NCBI GenBank assembly: GCA_003221825.1
Contig: QHUE01000294.1
Coordinates: 1-5,178 of the forward strand
Source: Gemmatimonadota bacterium
Lineage (GTDB): Bacteria > Gemmatimonadota > Gemmatimonadetes > Gemmatimonadales > GWC2-71-9
Direction of reading: 5' to 3'
DNA: 5,178 nt
Shown here: one piece after another, positions 1 to 5,178 of the stretch
Numbering within the stretch: position 1 is the stretch's first letter
Layout of the letters: every line of letters starts with the position of its first letter
Translations under genes and position numbers: made by a program
The notes under the pieces: model-generated
What the model saw: only the letters and a program-made list of their open reading frames with translations
The model's database searches: none
Told to the model about the DNA's origin: nothing

Positions 1-222
1 GTTCACGATGCGGTTGGTGCTTTGCTTTTGCTGCTCGATGTTCGCGATTTCGTCGGAGAGGGAGTGGGCCTGGGTGCGCAACCGCTCGAGCTCCGTTTCG
101 ACTTCGGAGCGCTCCCGCTTGATGCTTTCCAGGCGGCGTTGATTCTCCTGCATTTGCTGTTGATAGGTCGGCCGTTGGGCTACGAGCGGCGCGGCAATCA
201 ACAAGAGCAGCAGTGCTTTCAT
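1..222 (-). CDS. Exported coiled-coil protein, probable EnvC-like murein hydrolase activator (N-terminal part only)
   Basis: Only the first 74 residues are in the window; the gene runs off the left edge. The start is the ATG at 222-220, which overlaps the ftsX stop as ATGA. The N-terminus MKALLLLLIAAPLVAQ reads as a signal peptide: one Lys, a Leu-rich core, and a likely cut after LVA. From about residue 20 the sequence is polar and rich in Gln, Glu, Arg and Leu, with a heptad-like pattern through to residue 74, so it is likely a long coiled coil. In known systems FtsX binds a periplasmic coiled-coil protein (EnvC in E. coli, other coiled-coil hydrolases elsewhere) that activates or performs septal peptidoglycan cleavage. 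Position directly after ftsX plus signal peptide plus coiled coil make this the best call. The C-terminal LytM/peptidase M23 domain expected of EnvC is outside the window, so it is not confirmed. The stretch AAGAGAGT before the ATG is at best a weak ribosome-binding site. Confidence 0.72.
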   Translation of the reverse strand, partial: MKALLLLLIAAPLVAQRPTYQQQMQENQRRLESIKRERSEVETELERLRTQAHSLSDEIANIEQQKQSTNRIVN

Positions 223-1072
223 ACTCTCTTCAGATGTCGCCCAACGCTCATCGCGCTGCCGACGAGACCAATCACGGCTCCGAACGCCACGATCGCGGCC
301 GCTTGCTCTTGCGTGAAGAACGCCGATTGCAGCAGATAGCGATTGATCAGCAGGTATGCGGCAAACGACAGGCCGATCGCCACGCCGCCGCCCAGCAGCC
401 CCTTGATGGCGCCCTGCAGCAGGAACGGCCGCCGGATGAAGCCATCCGTGGCGCCTACGAGCCGCATGATGGCGATCTCGCGGCTGCGCTGGAGGACCGC
501 CATCCGGATCGTGGTGCCGATGATGATGATCGCGACGACGGCGAACGCCGCGCCGACCACGATCCCGACGGCCGCGGCGAGCCCGCGTAGCCGATCGAGC
601 TTCTCGACCCAATCGCGCCCGAACCGGACGTCATCCACGAATCCGAAGCCGCGCAGCCGTTCGGCGACGGCGCTGACGTGATCGGTGTCGCGAAACCCCG
701 GTTTGAGCTTCACTTCGATCGACGCGGGCAGCGGATTGCGCTCCAGCTCCTGCATCACGTCCCGCAGCTCGACCAGCTCGGCCCGCGCCCGGGCGAGCGC
801 ATCGTCTTCCGAGACATACGTCGCCGACTGCACCTCGGGAAAGGCTTCGATGTCTTTGAGAGCCTGCGCGGTGGCTTCGATCGGGGCGCCGGGCAGCAAA
901 TAGGCGACCACCTCGACCCGCTCCTCCACGCCGTGCAGCGCGTCCTGGAGATTCACGACGACCAGACCGAAGAGTCCCAGGACGAACAGCGAGAACGCGA
1001 TCGTCGTCACCGACAGCACGGAGAGCAGCGGCGCGCGCTTGAAGGTGAGCATCGCTTCGCGGAAGGTGAGAT

Positions 1073-1076
<4 letters not shown>
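219..1076 (-). CDS. ftsX: Cell-division protein FtsX (permease-like subunit of FtsEX)
   Basis: A 285-residue protein of normal FtsX length. FtsX is the membrane half of the ABC-like FtsEX complex; it does not transport but passes the FtsE ATPase cycle to periplasmic cell-wall hydrolases at the septum. The layout fits: a short cytoplasmic N-terminus, a first membrane helix at about 18-41, a large extracytoplasmic loop at about 42-165, then helices at about 167-190, 224-246 and 259-277. The cytoplasmic stretch after helix 2 (REIAIMRLVGATDGFIRRPF, about 199-218) is the typical FtsX/MacB-type coupling segment, and LLQGAIKGLLGG follows. The start ATG at 1076-1074 overlaps the ftsE stop by four bases. 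A G9 run ends three bases before the ATG and could act as an imperfect Shine-Dalgarno, since G:U pairs with the CCUCC anti-SD are possible. The stop overlaps the next gene as ATGA. Identification is firm from order, length, topology and motif. Confidence 0.95.
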
Positions 1077-1774
<698 letters not shown>

Positions 1775-3166
1775 TTAGTGCCGCGCCAGGGCCTGGGCGA
1801 AGTCCGCGATGAGATCATCGGGATCCTCCAGTCCCAGGGAAAATCTCAGGAAACCGTCGGGAATGCCAGCCTGCGCGCGCTGTTCAGCCGTGAGACTGGC
1901 GTGCGAGGTGAGCCGCGGCTCCGAAACGAGCGTCTCCACACCGCCGAGGCTGGGAGCGTGTGCCGCGATCGTCAGACCCTTCAGGAAGCGCTCGGCGGCG
2001 CGCACACCGCCCTTCAGCTCGATGCCCAGCATGCCGCCGAAGCCGCCCAGAATGCGCTTCGCCGCCTCATGATCGGGATGCGACGGCAGGCCGGGGTAGT
2101 GGACCTTGGAGATCGCGTCCTGCTTGGCGCACCACTCCGCCACGGCCAGGCCGATCTCGTTCTGACGCCGCACGCGCACCGTCAGGGTGCGCATGCCGCG
2201 GTCGATCAGCCAGGCGGCGAACGGATCGATGGCCTGGCCCCACACCTGCATCAGGCGGCGCACCTCGTCGACGACTTGATCCGTTCCCGCGACGGCGCCG
2301 GCGATCACGTCCGTGTGCCCGTTCAAGTACTTCGTCGCCGAATGGATCACGAGATCGGCGCCGTGTTCGAGCGGCCGAAAGTTCACGGGCGACGCGAACG
2401 TCGAATCCACGATGAGGGCGAGTCCCTCGGCCTTGCACAGCGTCGCGACGGGCTCGAGATCGATGACGCGCAGCAGCGGGTTCGTCGGCGTCTCGAGGAA
2501 CACGGCGCGCGTCGTCTTGCGCATCGCGCGCTTCCACGTGCGTTGCTGCGTCGGATTCACGAACGAGACCTCGATGCCCAGCTTGCCGAACTCTTCGCGG
2601 AACAGCCGATGCACGCCGCCGTAAATCCACTCGCTCGCGAGCAGGTGATCGCCGGGACGCAGCACCGCCAGATGCGCGAGTGCCGTCGCGCCCATGCCGC
2701 TGGCCAGGAACAGCGCCGCGTCCGCGTCCTCGAGCAGCGCCAGCTTCTTGCCGATGTCGACCTGATTGGGGTTTGCGGCGAGCCGCCGCTCGACCAGCTC
2801 ATCGAGCAGCGCCGGAGTCGGCTCACTGGCGCCGAGCCCCTCGAGCGCTCCGTCGGCGCGCTCGCACAGCACGGCGAGCCCGGCGCCGGCGAGCACGGGT
2901 TCGATCGCCTCGCGGTGCGCGTCGGTCAGCCCGCGCAGCAGCAGCACCTTGACCTTGTCGCGGACCAGTTTGGCGACGATCTCGTCGGCGCACGAATAGT
3001 CGAGGCAGCCGACGCCGCTGAAGTCCATCACCGCGACGCTGCCGGGAGGGAGATCCCGCTCGATGTTTTCGCGAACCGCGCGTCCGGTGGGCCGCGTGAC
3101 GAGGTCGGCGTAAAAACCGGCGACCGCTTGTTGCAGAACGGCGTGTACCATGATGTGTTGAATCAC
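1775..3166 (-). CDS. STAS-like (DUF4325-like) domain fused to a Cys/Met-metabolism PLP-dependent enzyme
   Basis: A 463-residue protein in two parts. Residues about 7-102 look like a STAS-like domain of the DUF4325 type: LVTRPTGRAVRENIE, then MDFSGVGCLDYSCADEIV (47-64). The DFSGV...D.S pattern matches STAS antagonists of the SpoIIAA/RsbV class, with Ser58 at the position of their phosphorylated Ser. Residues about 118-463 are a trans-sulfuration enzyme core (cystathionine gamma-synthase / lyase / methionine gamma-lyase fold): LASGMGA (154-160), Tyr182 in IYGGVHRLF, ETPTNP (225-230), Asp254 in VDSTFASP, PLP lysine Lys279 in SATKYLNGH, SLGGVET (406-412), and Arg441 in LRFSLGLED. The exact reaction cannot be told from sequence. 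The usual first ~50 residues of the enzyme are absent, and the Tyr-x-Arg before Asn-Pro that normally holds the partner subunit's PLP phosphate reads Arg127 and Leu129. I chose GTG 3166, which overlaps the upstream stop as GTGA; ATG 3151 is the alternative and would remove five residues. Confidence 0.85.
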   Translation of the reverse strand: MIQHIMVHAVLQQAVAGFYADLVTRPTGRAVRENIERDLPPGSVAVMDFSGVGCLDYSCADEIVAKLVRDKVKVLLLRGLTDAHREAIEPVLAGAGLAVLCERADGALEGLGASEPTPALLDELVERRLAANPNQVDIGKKLALLEDADAALFLASGMGATALAHLAVLRPGDHLLASEWIYGGVHRLFREEFGKLGIEVSFVNPTQQRTWKRAMRKTTRAVFLETPTNPLLRVIDLEPVATLCKAEGLALIVDSTFASPVNFRPLEHGADLVIHSATKYLNGHTDVIAGAVAGTDQVVDEVRRLMQVWGQAIDPFAAWLIDRGMRTLTVRVRRQNEIGLAVAEWCAKQDAISKVHYPGLPSHPDHEAAKRILGGFGGMLGIELKGGVRAAERFLKGLTIAAHAPSLGGVETLVSEPRLTSHASLTAEQRAQAGIPDGFLRFSLGLEDPDDLIADFAQALARH

Positions 3167-4080
3167 TGCTTCGACGGCCCCCCCGCCCCCCCCGAGACTT
3201 GCTCCGGAATGATCAACAGGACCTGCGACCCCGGAAACGCCGGCAACCCATCCTTCAGCGGGACGTCGTCGTCCCAGCGCGGCACGATCGCGATGCGGGC
3301 GGTCCCGCTGCGGATCGCCACCTTGCCTTCCCAGCGGGCGAGATAGCGACGAATCCCGGCGAGTCCCTGGCCGCGCCCCGGATCGCGGAAGCGGCTCACG
3401 CCTTGAATCAGCGCCGCCTCCAGCGCCGCGGCATCGCCCCAACGCTCGCCGAACCGCTTGGCCTGCGTGGGTTCCAACGAATGCCGGAATCCGACACCGG
3501 CGTCCGCGACCGCGATCACCACCACGCGGCGCGCCAGCTTGCGCCGCCAGTTGTACGCCTGCACCGCCACCCAGCCGCCGGTGCCCGCGTGCTCCACAAT
3601 ATTCTGACAAGACTCCGAAAGCGCCATAGCGAAGCCCATGGTCGCCTTGGGATCGAGTCCCAACTCCGAGCTGAGGATCGCGGACGCGCGCTGCTGAATC
3701 GTGCTCACGACCGCGTGCACATCTTCGGCGGCCCGGACGGGCGTCACCGGCAGCAACACTTCACTCTCCACGGCCACCTTCACCTTCGGCACCTTGCCGT
3801 GCACCTCGAACAGGTCCGCGGCTTCCCGGAAGAAACCGGCGCGCGCCCAGTAGCTCACGACGTCGGGGTTGGCCGGCGCGGTGAGCAGTGGGCGCTCGCC
3901 CCTGCGCGCCGCCGCCTCTCCGGCGGCGAGCAGACCCACCAGGCCGTACGGCGACGCCCATTCCGCGGCGTGCGCGTCGAACAGCAGGCGTTCGCCGTCG
4001 ACCGCTTGCGCGTACGCGGCCGCGAACTGATCGAAGGAGCGGTCGTCGAACTGCGTAGGCACTTCGATCAGGCGCGTCAT
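3163..4080 (-). CDS. STAS-like plus GHKL ATPase protein (anti-sigma-factor kinase / histidine-kinase-type ATPase)
   Basis: A 305-residue soluble protein with no membrane segment. Residues about 1-95 alternate strands and helices like a STAS domain (RLLFDAHAAEWASPYGL at 31-47, then PANPDVVSYWARAGF); this part is inferred. Residues about 125-292 form a GHKL/HATPase_c domain: N-box ALSESCQNIVEHAG (153-166) with Glu156 and Asn160, G1 box DAGVG (193-197), and G2 box GRGQGL (235-240). No dimerisation/phosphoacceptor (HisKA) region is seen, so it resembles the RsbW/SpoIIAB type of serine kinase or a related ATPase more than a sensor kinase. The next gene begins with a STAS-like domain, the normal partner of such kinases, and the two are coupled by a GTGA overlap, so they may form a partner-switch pair. 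No sigma factor is in view. The ATG at 4080-4078 overlaps the PfkB stop as ATGA without a Shine-Dalgarno. The C-terminal tail (SGGAGGPSKQ) is encoded by a G-rich tract. Confidence 0.83.
   Translation of the reverse strand: MTRLIEVPTQFDDRSFDQFAAAYAQAVDGERLLFDAHAAEWASPYGLVGLLAAGEAAARRGERPLLTAPANPDVVSYWARAGFFREAADLFEVHGKVPKVKVAVESEVLLPVTPVRAAEDVHAVVSTIQQRASAILSSELGLDPKATMGFAMALSESCQNIVEHAGTGGWVAVQAYNWRRKLARRVVVIAVADAGVGFRHSLEPTQAKRFGERWGDAAALEAALIQGVSRFRDPGRGQGLAGIRRYLARWEGKVAIRSGTARIAIVPRWDDDVPLKDGLPAFPGSQVLLIIPEQVSGGAGGPSKQ
3178..3193 (-). repeat. G8-C-G7 homopolymer tract at the ATPase / STAS-PLP gene junction
   Basis: On the coding strand this is eight G, one C, seven G (C7 at 3178-3184 and C8 at 3186-3193 on the plus strand). 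It lies inside the last codons of the ATPase gene and ends 11 bases before the GTG of the next gene. It could serve as an imperfect ribosome-binding site by G:C and G:U pairing with the anti-Shine-Dalgarno, as a slippery run, or as a four-tract G-quadruplex with 1-2 base loops. None of these is proven. Such runs are also prone to sequencing and assembly error. Confidence 0.7.
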
Positions 4081-4997
4081 GCGACGGAGAGTTTGCCCAT
4101 CAGGTGGTCGCGCAGCCCGGTTGCACCGCGGTGGCTGAGGTTCCGCGTGCCGAGCTGCGTACCCGTGCGCAGGGCATCCTCCAGGGCCGCCCCGCCGAGC
4201 AGCCGCGCGGTGACGGCCCCGCCAAACACGTCCCCGCATCCCGTCGGATCGCTGACCTGGTCCAATGCCGGGGGCAGGGCCGGCGCCGGAATCAGCGCCG
4301 TGCGGATTGGATCGCCGGTGAAGTAAGCCGCGCCCCGTTTTCCCAGTGTGACGCAGAGTGCGGTGCAGCCCTGACGCAGGGCGTCGGCGGCGATGGCGAG
4401 CGGATCGGATCCCAGCTGGCTCATCTCGTCCTCGTTGAGCTGCACGACCGTGAAGCACCCGAACCACGCCGGCGCCTGGGGCAGGGTGCGCGGGACACGC
4501 AGGCCGTTCGGCTCTCTGGCGAGGAAGAGGCTGTGCAGGTCTGCATACACGAATCCGGGAAACCCGCGCCCCAAAAGCTGTGCGGTCTCGAGATTCATCT
4601 CGAATCCCGAAATAAAATTGATGTACAACGCGTCGAGGTCCTGGACCAGTGGCCCGAGCTCGGCCCACGTCCAGGGTGGCACGCCGCCGGCCATCTGCTC
4701 GCAGCGCCGCTCTGCCGATTCATACCGGAGCGTGACGCGATTATTCGGTTCCGGGACCTCGATGAAGCGTGCGCCGTGCGCGGTGCGCCGTACGCCGGAA
4801 AGAAACTGATTGGCCTTGTGTGCGAGGTCGCGGCCGACCTTGATGAGCGGGACGATTTGCCAATCTTCTGGGAGGGTTGCATCGAGGGCGGCGAGCGCGT
4901 ACGAGATGCCGCCCCACTCCTGCACGGCCGCCTGGGCGGGATCGCGCCCGTGAATCGTATCCCACACCATCGACCCGATCACACCCAGTCGCTTCAG
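4077..4997 (-). CDS. PfkB/ribokinase-family carbohydrate kinase
   Basis: A 306-residue cytosolic kinase of the ribokinase fold, which transfers phosphate from ATP to a sugar or nucleoside; the substrate cannot be read from sequence. Evidence: N-terminal KRLGVIGSMVWDTIHG (a ribokinase-like first strand), WGG (28-30) at the substrate-binding Gly-Gly, NEDE (188-191) matching the family NxxE magnesium motif, TLGKRGA (218-224) as the ATP-side loop, and DPTGCGD (250-256) as PfkB signature 2 with Asp256 as the catalytic base. Length is normal for the family. The start is uncertain. No ATG lies upstream near the conserved N-terminus; the first in-frame ATG in this region (4970) would cut into the first strand. 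CTG 4997 gives (M)KRLGVIGS, overlaps the upstream stop as CTGA, and has GGGGA five bases before it. TTG 5009 and GTG 4982 are alternatives. The frame stays open further upstream, but those residues belong to the ROK gene in another frame. Confidence 0.88.
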   Translation of the reverse strand: MKRLGVIGSMVWDTIHGRDPAQAAVQEWGGISYALAALDATLPEDWQIVPLIKVGRDLAHKANQFLSGVRRTAHGARFIEVPEPNNRVTLRYESAERRCEQMAGGVPPWTWAELGPLVQDLDALYINFISGFEMNLETAQLLGRGFPGFVYADLHSLFLAREPNGLRVPRTLPQAPAWFGCFTVVQLNEDEMSQLGSDPLAIAADALRQGCTALCVTLGKRGAAYFTGDPIRTALIPAPALPPALDQVSDPTGCGDVFGGAVTARLLGGAALEDALRTGTQLGTRNLSHRGATGLRDHLMGKLSVA

Positions 4998-5178
4998 CGC
5001 AGTCCCCAATGCTTTTGGATGAACACAGCCGCGGCACCGTACACCCCGGCGGTGCCGGGAAGCGTCCCCGGGACGATCCTGCACGCTTCCCACGCCGGCT
5101 TGAACGCGCGCCGCTTGCCCTCGCTGCGCAGCGGCTGGAATAGCTTGTCCCCGGCCTGCGTGACGCCGCCGCAGATCA
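4994..5178 (-). CDS. ROK-family protein (glucokinase or sugar repressor), C-terminal end only
   Basis: The last 60 residues of a gene that runs off the right edge. The frame reads ICGGVTQAGDKLFQPLRSEG, then a charged linker, then LPGTAGVYGAAAVFIQKHWG and LR before TGA at 4996-4994. This is the standard C-terminus of ROK proteins: the (I/V)GGGV.QAGD.L..P.R strand-helix, followed by the AGV.GAA helix near the end. ROK proteins are ATP-dependent sugar kinases (often glucokinase) or kinase-derived repressors with an N-terminal helix-turn-helix. The N-terminal half, which would separate the two, is outside the window. Its place directly before a PfkB sugar kinase, sharing a stop/start overlap, makes a kinase role in sugar metabolism more likely. 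Too short to be called by length alone, but the motif match is clear. Confidence 0.88.
   Translation of the reverse strand, partial: ICGGVTQAGDKLFQPLRSEGKRRAFKPAWEACRIVPGTLPGTAGVYGAAAVFIQKHWGLR
5003..5007 (-). promoter_or_regulatory. Candidate ribosome-binding site (GGGGA) for the PfkB gene
   Basis: GGGGA lies within the end of the ROK gene, five bases before CTG 4997. It is the only Shine-Dalgarno-like stretch near the possible PfkB starts and it favours the CTG over GTG 4982, which has nothing suitable before it. It may also be a chance match in GC-rich coding sequence. Confidence 0.35.

Noticed and set aside
3167..3610. Upstream extension of the PLP reading frame as a much longer N-terminus (to 611 residues)
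   Set aside because: The extra residues are Gly/Arg-rich shadow sequence of the ATPase C-terminal domain in another frame. The GTGA overlap gives a natural start, although a frameshift fusion through the last part is kept as a finding.
3199..4326. A 375-codon plus-strand open frame opposite the ATPase and PfkB genes
   Set aside because: Low-complexity Arg/His/Ala-rich translation with no domain, spanning two real minus-strand genes and their junction; a GC-driven shadow.
4600..4630. An AT-rich patch inside the PfkB gene as a possible internal promoter
   Set aside because: It encodes the ordinary strand LYINFISGFE, and I cannot find a convincing pair of promoter boxes with proper spacing.
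4081..4668. Upstream extension of the ATPase frame to 501 residues
   Set aside because: The added part is Arg/Pro/Gly-rich shadow sequence of the PfkB gene; ATG 4080 overlaps the PfkB stop and begins a sensible domain.
4998..5093. Upstream extension of PfkB to an ATG at 5093
   Set aside because: Those residues (MGSVQDRPGDASRHRRG and on) lie in the ROK gene in another frame and match no PfkB N-terminus.

Overview
The window looks like part of one tightly packed operon, read entirely on the minus strand, from a GC-rich Gram-negative-type bacterium. I cannot place it with certainty. The composition and gene set would suit Gemmatimonadota or a similar soil phylum, but that is a guess. In transcription order (high to low coordinate) it holds the C-terminal end of a ROK-family sugar kinase or regulator, a PfkB/ribokinase-family carbohydrate kinase, a protein with a STAS-like region and a GHKL ATPase domain, a STAS-like (DUF4325-like) domain fused to a Cys/Met-metabolism PLP enzyme, ftsE, ftsX, and the start of a secreted coiled-coil protein that is probably the EnvC-type murein hydrolase activator.

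There is no intergenic space. Five of the six junctions are 4-base stop/start overlaps (CTGA, ATGA, GTGA, ATGA, ATGA) and the sixth is an abutting TAA-GTG. I see no promoter, terminator, RNA gene, insertion sequence or CRISPR array. The plus strand carries only shadow ORFs, including one of 750 codons.

The 3' half (ftsE, ftsX, coiled-coil protein) is a recognisable cell-division module. FtsE is the cytoplasmic ATPase, FtsX the membrane partner with a large extracytoplasmic loop, and the exported coiled-coil protein is the likely effector that switches on septal peptidoglycan cleavage. The 5' half pairs sugar kinases with a possible partner-switching pair: an anti-sigma-kinase-like ATPase followed by a STAS-like domain. 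That STAS-like domain is the N-terminus of a trans-sulfuration-type PLP enzyme and stands where the enzyme's usual N-terminal arm should be.

The most unusual points are this STAS/PLP fusion, its coupling to the GHKL ATPase, and long G-tracts at two gene overlaps. At both overlaps a -1 slip would join the two neighbouring proteins in frame.
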